Part shown: positions 33,760 to 41,933 of the stretch, one piece after another | How the letters are laid out: each line of letters begins with the position of its first letter | How positions within the stretch are numbered: position 1 is the stretch's first letter | Source: Streptomyces sp. CB02056 | GTDB lineage: Bacteria > Actinomycetota > Actinomycetes > Streptomycetales > Streptomycetaceae | Assembly (NCBI RefSeq): GCF_001905545.1 | Contig: NZ_LIPD01000001.1 | Coordinates: 310,001 to 374,000, forward strand | Direction: 5' to 3' | Length of the DNA stretch: 64,000 nt | Translations under genes and position numbers: made by a program | Notes under the pieces: model-generated | Told to the model about the DNA's origin: nothing | The model's input: the letters and a program-made list of their open reading frames with translations, nothing else | Databases searched by the model: none

Positions 33760-34133
33760 CGGCCGGTCCTCCTCGGTTTCGCGTCGACTTCGCGGTCGGT
33801 CGGTCGTCGGTCAGTCGTCGTTCGTTCGTTCAGTCGGTCGATCGTCCGGTGCGCGTTCGGCGCGTGTTCCCGGCGGATCCGGGCGCACGATCGGGCCTGA
33901 TTATGCAGGACCGTCCGAAGGGGGGACAGGGGCGTCCGTCCCCCGGCGGGGGTGTTGTGCCGGTTGGTGCGGGTTGGCTCCTCCGAGAACGCCCGGAGCG
34001 CGGCGGTTGTCCCCGGCGCTTACGCTCGGCTCAACCCGGTGGAACATACCGGGACGAAACCGACCAGCGCGGTGAGCTGGGAGTGATCATCCGCACGGCC
34101 CGGCCGACGGGCCCGGGACCCCATGGAGACGCC
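33760..34133. other. Long intergenic region with GGTC/GTTC microrepeats
   Basis: No gene is supported here. At about 33789-33850 there are runs of GGTCGGTCGGTCGTCGGTCAG and GTTCGTTCGTTC, a four-base slippage repeat. CCCGGT-N7-ACCGGG (34035-34053) is a small inverted repeat upstream of the transporter gene and a candidate operator. A -10-like TACGCT lies at 34021-34026. Confidence 0.5.
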
Positions 34134-34215
34134 ATGCCCACGGAGACGCCGTGATGCCCGGGGAGACGCCGTGACGCCCCGCGCGGACGCCGTGACGCCC
34201 GCGGGGACCCGATGA
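34134..34215 (+). promoter_or_regulatory. Chain of three overlapping mini-ORFs ahead of the MFS gene
   Basis: Tandem units of about 20 bases (GGAGACGCCGTGATGCCC type) create MPTETP* (34134-34154), MPGETP* (34154-34174) and a 14-residue ORF from GTG 34171 to TGA 34215. Each overlaps the next by one or a few bases, and the last overlaps the ATG at 34212. The first three starts have GGAG 5-8 bases upstream. This could be translational coupling or attenuation, or a by-product of the tandem repeat. Confidence 0.45.
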
Positions 34216-36284
34216 CGGAGCCGCGCACCGCGTCCGGCCGGAGCCCGGCGGGCGAGCCCGGCCCGCCGGCGGTCACCGTCCCCAACCTCTGGGTGCCGAT
34301 CGGCGCCCTCCTGCTGGCGATGCTGCTCGCGGCCCTCGACCAGACCATCGTCTCCACCGCGCTGCCGACCATCGTCAGCGACCTCGGCGGCCTCGACCAC
34401 CTCTCCTGGGTGGTCACCGCCTACCTGCTGGCCTCCACCGCCGCGACCCCGCTGTGGGGCAAGCTCGGCGACATGTACGGCCGGAAGCGCTTCTTCCAGG
34501 CCTCCATCGTGATCTTCCTGCTCGGCTCGGTGCTGTGCGGGATCGCCCAGAACATGGGCGAGCTGATCGCCTTCCGCGCCCTCCAGGGCCTGGGCGGCGG
34601 CGGGCTGATGGTGCTCTCCCAGGCGATCGTCGGCGACCTCGTCGCGCCCCGGGACCGCGGCCGCTACCAGGGCCTCTTCGGCGCCGTCTTCGGCGTCACC
34701 AGCGTGCTCGGTCCGCTGCTCGGCGGGGTGTTCGTCGACCACCTCAGCTGGCGCTGGGTGTTCTACATCAACCTGCCGATCGGCATCGTCGCCCTGGTGG
34801 TGATCGCGGCGGTGCTGCACGGGCTGGAGGTCCGGCGCGAGCACCGGATCGACTACCTGGGCACCGTCCTGATCGCCGCCGTCGCCACCTGCCTGGTGCT
34901 GATGACCTCGCTCGGCGGGACCACCTGGGCCTGGACGTCCTGGCAGGTCGTCGGCCTCGGCGTGCTCGGGCTGGTGCTGCTGCTCGCCTTCGTCCAGGTC
35001 GAGCGGACGGCCGTGGAGCCGGTGCTGCCGCTGCGGCTGTTCCGCTCGCGGACGTTCAGCCTGGTCGCGGTGATCTCCTTCGTGGTCGGCTTCGCGATGT
35101 TCGGCGCGCTGACCTACCTGCCGACCTTCCTCCAGGTGGTCCAGCAGGTCTCGCCCACCATGTCCGGTATCCACATGCTGCCGATGGTGCTCGGCATGCT
35201 GCTCACCTCGATCGGCTCCGGCCAGATCGTCGCCCGCACCGGCCACTACCGGATCTTCCCGATCGCCGGGACGGCCGTGACGACCGTCGGGCTGCTGCTG
35301 CTCTCCCGGCTGGACGAGCACAGCAGCACCGCCGAGATGAGCTTCTACTTCCTGGTCTTCGGCCTCGGGCTGGGACTGGTCATGCAGGTGCTGGTGCTGA
35401 TCGTGCAGAACTCGGTCGGCTACGAGGACCTCGGCGTGGCCACCGCGGGCGCCACCTTCTTCCGCTCCATCGGGGCCTCCTTCGGCGTCTCCATCTTCGG
35501 GACGGTCTTCGCGAGCGGACTGCGCAGCCGGCTCGCCGACGCCCTGGCGGGGGTGCCGCTGCCGCCCGGCTTCCGACCGGAGGTCATCACCTCCGACCCG
35601 CGGGTCATCCCCCGGCTGCCGACCGCCGTCCAGCCGGGCGTCTACCACGCGTACGCCGAGTCGATCACCCGGGTGTTCCTGTACGCGGTGCCGGTCGCGG
35701 TGGTCGCCTTCGTGCTGTCGCTGTTCCTGCGCGAACAGAAGCTGCGCTCCACCGTCACCGCTCCGGACCTCAGCGAGTCCATCGGGTTCAACCCGGTCGA
35801 GCGCACCTCGCTGGACGAGATCGCCCGCGCCCTCTCGGTGCTGAACAGCCGCGAGGCCCGGCGCGACCTCTTCCGGCGGATCACCGAGACCGCCGGGCTG
35901 GACCTGCGGCCCGCCTCCAGCTGGCTGCTCCTCCAGATGCACCAGCACGGCTCGGTCGAGCCGGCCGAACTGGCCGAGCGGCGGATCGTCCCGGTCTCGG
36001 TGATCGAGGAGGCCGTCCGGGAGGTGGAGGGCCGGGGGCTGGCGGCGAGGGCCGGCGGGCTGCCGCTGCGGCTCACCGAACCGGGGGAGGAGGCGGCGCT
36101 GCGGCTGGTCGCCGCCCGGCGCACCCAGCTCGCCGAACTGCTGGGGGACTGGGACGAGCAGCGGTACGCCGAGCTCGCCGGGGTCCTGAACCGGCTCAGC
36201 TCCTCGCTCTGCGCGGACCGGCGCGACCGTCCGGACCCGTCGGGGCCGCAGGGGCCGTACCGTGGGGAGGGACGGTCGTTCTGA
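34212..36284 (+). CDS. EmrB/QacA-type MFS exporter fused to a winged-helix domain
   Basis: 690-residue protein. Residues 25-515 form a 14-helix drug:proton antiporter of the DHA2 type (LDQTIVSTALPTIVSDLGG, GKLGDMYGRKRFFQ, RALQGLGGGGLM, FGVTSVLGPLLGG). The last 150 residues are a soluble domain with MarR-like winged-helix pattern (ASSWLLLQMHQHGSVEPAEL, AVREVEGRGLAARAGGLPLRL, LTEPGEEA). Such C-terminal fusions occur in streptomycete MFS proteins; the domain may bind ligand or DNA at the membrane. Likely multidrug export. The mini-ORF chain upstream overlaps the ATG. Confidence 0.9.
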   Translation: MTEPRTASGRSPAGEPGPPAVTVPNLWVPIGALLLAMLLAALDQTIVSTALPTIVSDLGGLDHLSWVVTAYLLASTAATPLWGKLGDMYGRKRFFQASIVIFLLGSVLCGIAQNMGELIAFRALQGLGGGGLMVLSQAIVGDLVAPRDRGRYQGLFGAVFGVTSVLGPLLGGVFVDHLSWRWVFYINLPIGIVALVVIAAVLHGLEVRREHRIDYLGTVLIAAVATCLVLMTSLGGTTWAWTSWQVVGLGVLGLVLLLAFVQVERTAVEPVLPLRLFRSRTFSLVAVISFVVGFAMFGALTYLPTFLQVVQQVSPTMSGIHMLPMVLGMLLTSIGSGQIVARTGHYRIFPIAGTAVTTVGLLLLSRLDEHSSTAEMSFYFLVFGLGLGLVMQVLVLIVQNSVGYEDLGVATAGATFFRSIGASFGVSIFGTVFASGLRSRLADALAGVPLPPGFRPEVITSDPRVIPRLPTAVQPGVYHAYAESITRVFLYAVPVAVVAFVLSLFLREQKLRSTVTAPDLSESIGFNPVERTSLDEIARALSVLNSREARRDLFRRITETAGLDLRPASSWLLLQMHQHGSVEPAELAERRIVPVSVIEEAVREVEGRGLAARAGGLPLRLTEPGEEAALRLVAARRTQLAELLGDWDEQRYAELAGVLNRLSSSLCADRRDRPDPSGPQGPYRGEGRSF

Positions 36285-36338
36285 CCGTCCGTTCGTCCGT
36301 CGGCCCGTGGGGCGTGACCGGGGAAGGGGTGGTGCGGC

Positions 36339-36818
36339 GTGCCGCTCGAGATCGAGCGCAAGTTCCTGCTGGAGGCCTTCGAGCCGCCGGAGACGGCGGT
36401 GCGGCAGCACATCGAGCAGGGGTACATCGCGATCAAGGACGACGGGACGGAGGTGCGGCTGCGGCGGATCGGCGGCAGCTGCGTCCTCGGCGTCAAGCGC
36501 AAGGCGTCCGGCGCCGGTTCCCCGGTGCGGATCGAGGTGGAACGCGAGCTGGGGGAACAGGAGTTCACCGAACTCTGGCCGGCCACCGAGGGCGCGCGGC
36601 TGGTCAAGGAGCGCTACACCTTCGACGCGTCCGGCGTCACGGTCTACGCGGACGTCTACCAGGGGGAGTTGGCCGGACTGCGCACCGTCGAGGTCGAGTT
36701 CGGCTCGGAGGCCGAGGCGGCGGCGTTCTCGGCGCCGGAGTGGTTCGGCGCCGAGATCACCGGCGTGAAGGCGTACAAGAACCAGACCCTGGCGACCGGC
36801 GGTCTGCCCAACTCCTGA
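36339..36818 (+). CDS. CYTH-domain protein
   Basis: 159-residue protein of the CYTH fold (triphosphate tunnel metalloenzymes such as inorganic or thiamine triphosphatase). The E-x-E-x-K signature is LEIERKF at residues 3-9. RLRRIGG, VKRKASG, IEVEREL, KERYTF and VEVEFGS supply the expected tunnel of basic and acidic residues. The GTG start has GGAAGGGG upstream. It probably acts on a triphosphate substrate in the cytoplasm; which one is unknown. It follows the MFS gene by 54 bases. Confidence 0.88.
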   Translation: MPLEIERKFLLEAFEPPETAVRQHIEQGYIAIKDDGTEVRLRRIGGSCVLGVKRKASGAGSPVRIEVERELGEQEFTELWPATEGARLVKERYTFDASGVTVYADVYQGELAGLRTVEVEFGSEAEAAAFSAPEWFGAEITGVKAYKNQTLATGGLPNS

Positions 36819-36832
36819 GACCGGTAACGGGG

Positions 36833-37309
36833 TTACGGTGCCCCGAACCAGCGCGGGGTGTCGAGGCGGAACGGGTCGCCGGGGGCGAGTAGGCGCAGGC
36901 CGTCCTCCAGTTGGCGCAGCTGCTCCTCGCCCAGGGCCGCCGACCACTCCTCGCGCAGCTCGTCGAAGATCCGGGCCGAGCGGAGCAGGCAGTCCACCCC
37001 GCGTGCGGTGAGCCGGACCAGCTTGCGCCGGGTGTCGGCCGGGTCGGCGGCCCGTTCGACGTAGCCGAGCTGCTCCAGGCCGTCGATGGTCTTGCCCGCG
37101 GCCTGCTTGGTGACGCCGAGGCGGCGGCCGAGCTCGGTGGCGGTGGTGCCGTGCGGGCCGATCGCCTGGAAGACGAAGCCGTGCATCGGGCGCAGGTCGG
37201 GGTGGCCTTCGCGGGCGATGCGCTCGTGCAGCTCGTCGATGATCGTCCGGAAGGCCAGCAGCAGGCGCAGCGGTAGCTCAAATCCCGGCGGGGACGGTTC
37301 ACTTGACAC
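36833..37309 (-). CDS. MarR-family regulator
   Basis: 158-residue regulator: PMHGFVFQAIGPHGTTATEL, GRRLGVTKQAAGKTIDGLEQ, the wing VERAADPADTRRKLVRLT. GTG 37309 is chosen because GAGG lies 9 bases upstream; the longer frame to ATG 37345 would translate through the two operator repeats. It is divergent from the cupin gene at 37372. The two genes share a promoter region with a duplicated inverted repeat, so it likely represses both. Confidence 0.85.
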   Translation of the reverse strand: MSSEPSPPGFELPLRLLLAFRTIIDELHERIAREGHPDLRPMHGFVFQAIGPHGTTATELGRRLGVTKQAAGKTIDGLEQLGYVERAADPADTRRKLVRLTARGVDCLLRSARIFDELREEWSAALGEEQLRQLEDGLRLLAPGDPFRLDTPRWFGAP

Positions 37310-37310
37310 G

Positions 37311-37349
37311 ATAGACAACCTCATTGACCATATAGACAACTTCATTGTC
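37311..37349. promoter_or_regulatory. Duplicated MarR operator
   Basis: Two copies of ATAGACAAC(C/T)TCATTG 21 bases apart (37311 and 37332). Each holds an inverted repeat: GACAA-N5-TTGAC (37314-37328) and GACAA-N5-TTGTC (37335-37349). The 21-base period puts both on the same face of the helix. Confidence 0.7.
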
Positions 37350-37371
37350 CATCTTAGGGGGTTCCCTCGCC

Positions 37372-37782
37372 ATGCCCGTCATCCGCCGGACCGACGCCCG
37401 CCGCACCGAGACCCCGAACGCCGTCATGACCACCTACGCCTCGCCCACCCAGGGCGCCACCTCCCTCGCCGTCTGGCACGTCGACATGACCGCCGGCGCC
37501 CGGGGCCCGCTGCACGCCATGGACACCGAGCAGGTCTGGACACTCCTCACCGGCACCGCCCGGGTCGACCTGGCGGGGGAGGCCTTCACCCTCGCCGCCG
37601 GAGACACCGCCGCCCTCCCCGCCGACACCGTCCGGCAGATCGCCACCGACACCGGCTTCACCGCCGTCGTCGCCTCCCCGTCCCCCGCCCACGCCTACAA
37701 CCCCGACGCCGTCACCCCGCCCGACGCCTGCGCCCTCGCCCCGCGCGACGACCAGCGCGTCCTCCCGCCGTGGATCGCCTGA
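37372..37782 (+). CDS. Cupin-domain protein
   Basis: 136-residue single-domain cupin. Motif 1 appears as GARGPLHAMDTEQVWTLLTG and motif 2 as AGDTAALPADTVRQI. The metal His set is reduced (one His in motif 1, none obvious in motif 2), so it may bind a ligand rather than catalyse. AGGGGG lies upstream of ATG 37372. Divergent from, and probably repressed by, the MarR protein. Confidence 0.82.
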   Translation: MPVIRRTDARRTETPNAVMTTYASPTQGATSLAVWHVDMTAGARGPLHAMDTEQVWTLLTGTARVDLAGEAFTLAAGDTAALPADTVRQIATDTGFTAVVASPSPAHAYNPDAVTPPDACALAPRDDQRVLPPWIA

Positions 37783-37855
37783 GTCCGATGCCGACGGGGA
37801 TGGGGACAGGGGCGGCCGAGGACTCGCCCCGGCCGTCCCCGCTCGACAGCCGCCG

Positions 37856-38044
37856 CTACCGCTGGCCCTCGATGTCGTTCCCCTGGTCGTCCACGTTCTG
37901 CTGACCCTGCTGTTGGGCCTGTTGCTGGGCCTGCGAGGCCTTCTGCTGGGCCTCGTCCTGTTGCGGTTGCCCGCTTCCGATGCGCTGCTTGGCCTCTTCC
38001 TCGGCCTGCTGGGCCTTGTCCCGGAACTTGTCGCCGATACCCAT
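37856..38044 (-). CDS. Small hydrophilic Gln-rich protein
   Basis: 62-residue protein: GIGDKFRDKAQQAEEEAKQ followed by repeats of AQQ and QQQ and an acidic end. It resembles the abundant small hydrophilic, CsbD-like stress proteins of streptomycetes and is probably disordered or helical. ATG 38044 with AGGGGAA upstream. Function unknown. Confidence 0.65.
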   Translation of the reverse strand: MGIGDKFRDKAQQAEEEAKQRIGSGQPQQDEAQQKASQAQQQAQQQGQQNVDDQGNDIEGQR

Positions 38045-38220
38045 GACCGTTCCCCTGTCCCTCGGGTTCTGGGCTCTACCTCCAGGCTTCCACCCGGGCC
38101 CGGTCCCTGCATGTCGACGCCCCACCACCCGCCGTGACCGCCGGTGCCTCCGAACGGTCCCGCCGTGAGGTGTAGCAGACTGCTCCCCGTAAGCAGTCAC
38201 CGGAGCAGAAGGAGTGCGCC

Positions 38221-38544
38221 ATGTCCGTCGTCAAGATCAACGTCCTGACGGTGCCGGCCGAGCAGCGCGAGGTGCTGGAGCAGCGCTTCGCCTCCCGGGC
38301 CGGCGCGGTGGAGAACTCGGACGGCTTCGAGTGGTTCGAGCTCCTCCGCCCCGTCGAGGGCACCGACCAGTACCTCGTCTACACCCGCTGGCGCAGCGAG
38401 GAGGACTTCAAGGCCTGGATGGAGGGCCCCATGAAGGCCGCCCACCAGAACGGCCCCGCCGGCGAGGCCCCCAAGCGCCCCGCCGCCTCCGGCTCCACCC
38501 TCTGGTCCTTCGAGGTCGTCCAGTCGGCGGGCCCCAAGGCCTGA
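38221..38544 (+). CDS. MhuD/IsdG-like haem-degrading monooxygenase
   Basis: 107-residue antibiotic-biosynthesis-monooxygenase fold, very like mycobacterial MhuD. The start VVKINVL keeps the catalytic Asn at position 7, FEWFELLRPVEGTDQYLVYT matches the core strand, and DFKAWMEGP and KAAHQNG keep the Trp and the haem-ligand His. MhuD frees iron from haem and makes mycobilins; IsdG makes staphylobilin. A haem iron-release role is inferred. AGAAGGAG lies before ATG 38221. A strong terminator follows. Confidence 0.85.
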   Translation: MSVVKINVLTVPAEQREVLEQRFASRAGAVENSDGFEWFELLRPVEGTDQYLVYTRWRSEEDFKAWMEGPMKAAHQNGPAGEAPKRPAASGSTLWSFEVVQSAGPKA

Positions 38545-38560
38545 CGTATGTACGGAAGTT

Positions 38561-38595
38561 GCGCGCCCCGGGGTTCCTTGAACCCCGGGGCGCGC
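38561..38595 (+). terminator. Strong hairpin terminator
   Basis: Perfect 16-base arms GCGCGCCCCGGGGTTC/GAACCCCGGGGCGCGC with a 3-base loop, 16 bases after the stop of the haem monooxygenase gene. Confidence 0.85.
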
Positions 38596-38739
38596 TGCTG
38601 TGTGCGGGCTGGATGCGGCCGCCGTATTGGAGTCGGGGAGGGAATCGCGCTGGCTGTGGATGCCTTGCTCATGCCTTCGAAAGTCCATCTGACGGATGCT
38701 CCTCGAAAGCCGTGTCTGCTCGTCTGCGGAGCGGCAGGT

Positions 38740-39243
38740 CTACGAGTCGTTCAGCAGCCGTTGACCGTGGATCTTCGCGGCGTTTCCCCAGTGGCAGGCT
38801 GTGCATCGCTCCAGGCGAAAGTAGGGTGACGAGTCTTTTGCTTTAGCCTCAGTCACCCTTCGGAAGTTGCTTGTATATTGCACACGCCCGCAGGGGGCAT
38901 CGGCCGAGTGGTAGATGGTCAGGATGGGGCCTGGAGTGATGCGCACCAGGCATGGGAGGCTTGCGCTTCGACCGCCGAGACGCCTGGCCTCATGGTCGAC
39001 CTCCCGCAGTTTGGTCGCCATTTGCATGCGCAACTCCTCCTGGGCTTGGTGGTGTTCATCCAGGATTTTGAGTCGACGAAGTCGAAGGGTGTTCATTTCT
39101 TCCGGAATTGCCATTGCAACCTCGTAAGCAGTTCTCCTAGCGTGAAAATCATTGAACATGGAAATCTTGGGCAAGCGCAAGGCGATGCTGGAAATATTTC
39201 CAATATGATCATCTTGGTCAAATGGAGGATCGATCTTGATCAT
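38740..39243 (-). CDS. Hypothetical protein in an AT-richer patch
   Basis: 167-residue protein of no recognised family. It has a charged helical middle (residues 50-90, MNTLRLRRLKILDEHHQ and EELRMQMATKLREVDHEAR, possibly coiled coil) and a C-terminal half with VRITPGPILTIYHS and RCTACHWGNAA. Base composition is clearly less GC-rich than the neighbourhood, suggesting transfer. The only likely start is ATG 39243, without a clear ribosome site. The frame stays open far upstream in the opposite-strand shadow of GC-rich sequence, so the N-terminus is uncertain. Confidence 0.5.
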   Translation of the reverse strand: MIKIDPPFDQDDHIGNISSIALRLPKISMFNDFHARRTAYEVAMAIPEEMNTLRLRRLKILDEHHQAQEELRMQMATKLREVDHEARRLGGRSASLPCLVRITPGPILTIYHSADAPCGRVQYTSNFRRVTEAKAKDSSPYFRLERCTACHWGNAAKIHGQRLLNDS

Positions 39244-39479
39244 GAATGGCAGAGCTTGATGTATTAGCAGTTGGGGAAATGCCTTGCATATTAATCCGTT
39301 CAAGTGGGCGGCCAGTGCCCTGTGAGAACTCGCTTCGACCTTCGGCCGCAAGATGATTGGCCCGCCGGGCCGGGATGGCAAGGGGGAAGGGCGTTGTGGG
39401 CGGCAACCTGCACCGGCTTGTCGTTGAGTCGGAGGTCGCGTACTGGTCCGACGGCGCTGGCCGGTGGGGTGGGCAGCGT
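39244..39479. other. Intergenic region, low GC then GC-rich
   Basis: No gene supported. The first 120 bases continue the AT-richer composition of the hypothetical gene; composition returns to normal near 39370, close to the end of the LysR gene. Confidence 0.4.
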
Positions 39480-40358
39480 TCAGGGGGCTGCGACGGAGAG
39501 GGGGTAGTGGAGGGTGGGGAAGGGGGTGTGGTGGGTGGGCCAGAGGAGGCGGAGGTGGAGGGGTGGGGGGTTGAGGGGGAGGCGGGTGAGGGTGCCGGCG
39601 GTGAGGTGGGTGTGGACGGCGTGGGTGGGGAGGAGGGCGATGCCGAGGCCCTGTTCGGCGCAGGCGCGGGTGGTGGGGACGGTGCCGGTGTGGAGGCGTC
39701 GGATGTGGTGGCCGAGGAGGCGTTCGCCGGCGAGGTGGTAGGAGCAGGCGGGGGTGTCGACGAGGAGGCGGTGGCCGCGGAGGAGTTCGGGGGTGAGGGC
39801 GGTGGCGCGGGCGAGCGGGTGGGTGGGGGCGGCGACCAGGGTGAGGGGGACGGCCTGGAGGTCGAGGTGATCGAGCGGGGCGGGCGGCAGGGGGAAGCCG
39901 AGGGCGCCGAGCGGGCCGGGGGCGTCGAGGACGAGGGCCGCTTCCAGGGCTCCGGCGGCGACGCCGTCGACCAGGACGTCCCGGGTGGCGTCGGTGTGGA
40001 GGGAGATGTCCAGGTCGGGGCGGTGGTCGGTGAGGCGGGCCAGGACGGCCGGGAGGTGGGTGGCGGAGACGGCGGCCAGGACGCCGAGGCGCAGGCGGGG
40101 CCGGGTGACGGCGACTTCGCGGCGGGCCTGGTCGGCCTGATCGAGGAGTCGGCGGGACCAGGGCAGGAGGCGTTCCCCGGCCGGAGTGAGGGTCAGGTCG
40201 TGCCCGGCCCGGTCGAACAGGTCGGTGCCGAGGCTGTGTTCGAGGGTGCGGACCTGTTCGGAGACGGAGGCCGGGGCGAGTCCGAGGGCCATGGCCGCGC
40301 CGGTGACGGTGTGGTGGGCGACGAGGGCCTCGAAGACGCGCAACTGACGTAGTTCCAC
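39480..40358 (-). CDS. LysR-family regulator
   Basis: 292-residue regulator. The N-terminal winged helix-turn-helix is ELRQLRVFEALVAHHTVTGA, LAPASVSEQVRTLEHSLGTDL and FDRAGHDLTLTPAGERLL, followed by an effector-binding domain (LRLGVLAAVSATHLPAVLAR, PTTRACAEQGLGIALLPTHAV). The GTG start has GGGGAAA upstream. Normal length. There is no divergent target gene next to it, so its regulon is unknown. Confidence 0.88.
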   Translation of the reverse strand: MELRQLRVFEALVAHHTVTGAAMALGLAPASVSEQVRTLEHSLGTDLFDRAGHDLTLTPAGERLLPWSRRLLDQADQARREVAVTRPRLRLGVLAAVSATHLPAVLARLTDHRPDLDISLHTDATRDVLVDGVAAGALEAALVLDAPGPLGALGFPLPPAPLDHLDLQAVPLTLVAAPTHPLARATALTPELLRGHRLLVDTPACSYHLAGERLLGHHIRRLHTGTVPTTRACAEQGLGIALLPTHAVHTHLTAGTLTRLPLNPPPLHLRLLWPTHHTPFPTLHYPLSVAAP

Positions 40359-40453
40359 TGGTTTCCCCGGTTCCCCCGAAGGTCCGTACGGTGCCCGTGT
40401 GAGTGCTGCGGGACAGGGTACGGGGGTGGACGGGGTGGATGGGGTGCCGGAGG

Positions 40454-41851
40454 TCAGTGGCTGCGCGGGGCCTCCGGCCGTGCGGCGAGGGTGTGGACCT
40501 CGTGGAGGGTGGCGGTCGCTTCGGCGTGGGCGCCGTGGACGAGTTGGGCCATGGCGAGGTCGGTGAGTGCCCGGACGAGGCGGTGGGTGTCGTCGGCGGG
40601 GCCGGTCGCGTGGAGGCGGCGTTCGATCCGGGCGCTCCGCCGTAGCCGGGGGAGTGTGAGGTGGGCATAGTAGGTGGGGTGGTCTCCGCGGACCGCCCGG
40701 CGCAGGTCGAGCCGCCGGGTGAGGGTGCCGAGGGTGGCGAGCAGGGCGCGGTCCTCCGGCAGGGGGGGGCTGTCGGGGTGCTCGGACGGGTCGTCCTCGT
40801 CGGGCAGGTGGTCGGTGGGCTCGGGCCTGCCGGTGACGGCTTCGACGGCCCGCGCGAGGGTGGCCAGGCCGTCCTCGAAGGACTCGCGCAGGCTGAAGGA
40901 CCAGTGGTGGAGGCTCAGGCCCAGCACCGGTTGGAGGGGTCGGCCCGGGTCGACGCCGAGTGCGAGCGGGTCCGGGGCGTCGGCCGCGGCCTGTTCGTCC
41001 CGTACGCCGGAGCGGGCGAACAGGGCGCTCCGCAGGCCCTCGTTGAAGCCGAAGTCGCCGGCGTCGCCGCGGGCGGGCAGGAGTTCGCAGGAGCGGGCGG
41101 CGTCCGCGAGCAGCCGGTGGGACTGTTCGGCGCGGCCCAGATCGGCGAACCACAGGGCGGCGCCGGCCGTCCGCAGGGCCGGGACGGGGCTGCGGGCCGG
41201 TTCCGTGCGGCCCTCGCGCAGCCGGGCGAGGGCCTCATGTTCGACGGCCACGGCCTCCTCGGTGCGGTCCGCGAGGCGGAGCAGCACGGTGAGGTCGAGC
41301 AGCCGCCACGCCAGGTCGCTCCCGCCGGGCTCGGTCACCGCCCGGGAGCGGTCGGCCACCGTGCGGGCGGCGTCCACGGCCTCGTCGAACCGTCCTGCCT
41401 CGGCGAGGCCGTGGGCGAGGTCGGCGTGCAGGACGGCGGCCTGGCCGAGGCCTTCCACCGGCTGGTCCGCTTCGGCGCGCCGGGCCAGGTCGGCCGCCTC
41501 CCGCCGGGCGGCGAGGGCGGGGCCGTCGGCGTGCGCCAGGGAGAGTTGCAGGGCGAGGGAGGCCAGCGCGCGGGCGGCGGCGGCCAGGTGCTCGGTGCAG
41601 CCGTCGGCGACCAGGGCGCGGTAGATGCCGGCGGACTCCTCCAGGAACGGGACGGCGTCCTCGGGCCGGGGCTCGGGCCGGCCGTAGGCCCGGCCCCGCA
41701 GCGCCTCGGCCAGCGCGGGCAGGCCCGAGGCGGGGTCGGTGCGGGCCTGGGCCCGGAGCCGGGCGACCGTCTCGTCGGTGACGGGTTCCCGCCCCGACCG
41801 GCGGGCTCGCGGTGCGGGGTGGTCGGACGGGGCTCCGTGCGCGGGTGTCAC
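40454..41851 (-). CDS. Hypothetical TPR-like helical protein
   Basis: 465-residue soluble protein, Ala- and Arg-rich, made of repeating helix pairs like tetratricopeptide repeats (SGLPALAEALRGRAYGRPEP, HADLAHGLAEAGRFDEAVDA, LLADAARSCELLPARGDAGD). It resembles uncharacterised streptomycete proteins annotated as tetratricopeptide-like. GGAAGGAAACGC precedes GTG 41851. Probably a protein-interaction scaffold; function not inferable. Confidence 0.6.
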   Translation of the reverse strand: MTPAHGAPSDHPAPRARRSGREPVTDETVARLRAQARTDPASGLPALAEALRGRAYGRPEPRPEDAVPFLEESAGIYRALVADGCTEHLAAAARALASLALQLSLAHADGPALAARREAADLARRAEADQPVEGLGQAAVLHADLAHGLAEAGRFDEAVDAARTVADRSRAVTEPGGSDLAWRLLDLTVLLRLADRTEEAVAVEHEALARLREGRTEPARSPVPALRTAGAALWFADLGRAEQSHRLLADAARSCELLPARGDAGDFGFNEGLRSALFARSGVRDEQAAADAPDPLALGVDPGRPLQPVLGLSLHHWSFSLRESFEDGLATLARAVEAVTGRPEPTDHLPDEDDPSEHPDSPPLPEDRALLATLGTLTRRLDLRRAVRGDHPTYYAHLTLPRLRRSARIERRLHATGPADDTHRLVRALTDLAMAQLVHGAHAEATATLHEVHTLAARPEAPRSH

Positions 41852-41933
41852 GCGTTTCCTTCCGGGGCGGGGGAGAGGGGTCTCCCGTCCGAACGTCCTT
41901 CCGGCGGGGAGGAGTTCCGGAGACCGCGTGCCC

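Noticed and set aside
34020..36947. 975-codon minus-strand frame opposite the MFS exporter
   Set aside because: Shadow of the real genes: low-complexity composition, no ribosome site, no domain, while the plus strand encodes a clear transporter and a CYTH protein.
38878..39267. Plus-strand frame of 129 codons in the AT-richer patch
   Set aside because: No ribosome site, and codon usage favours the minus-strand frame ending at 38740.
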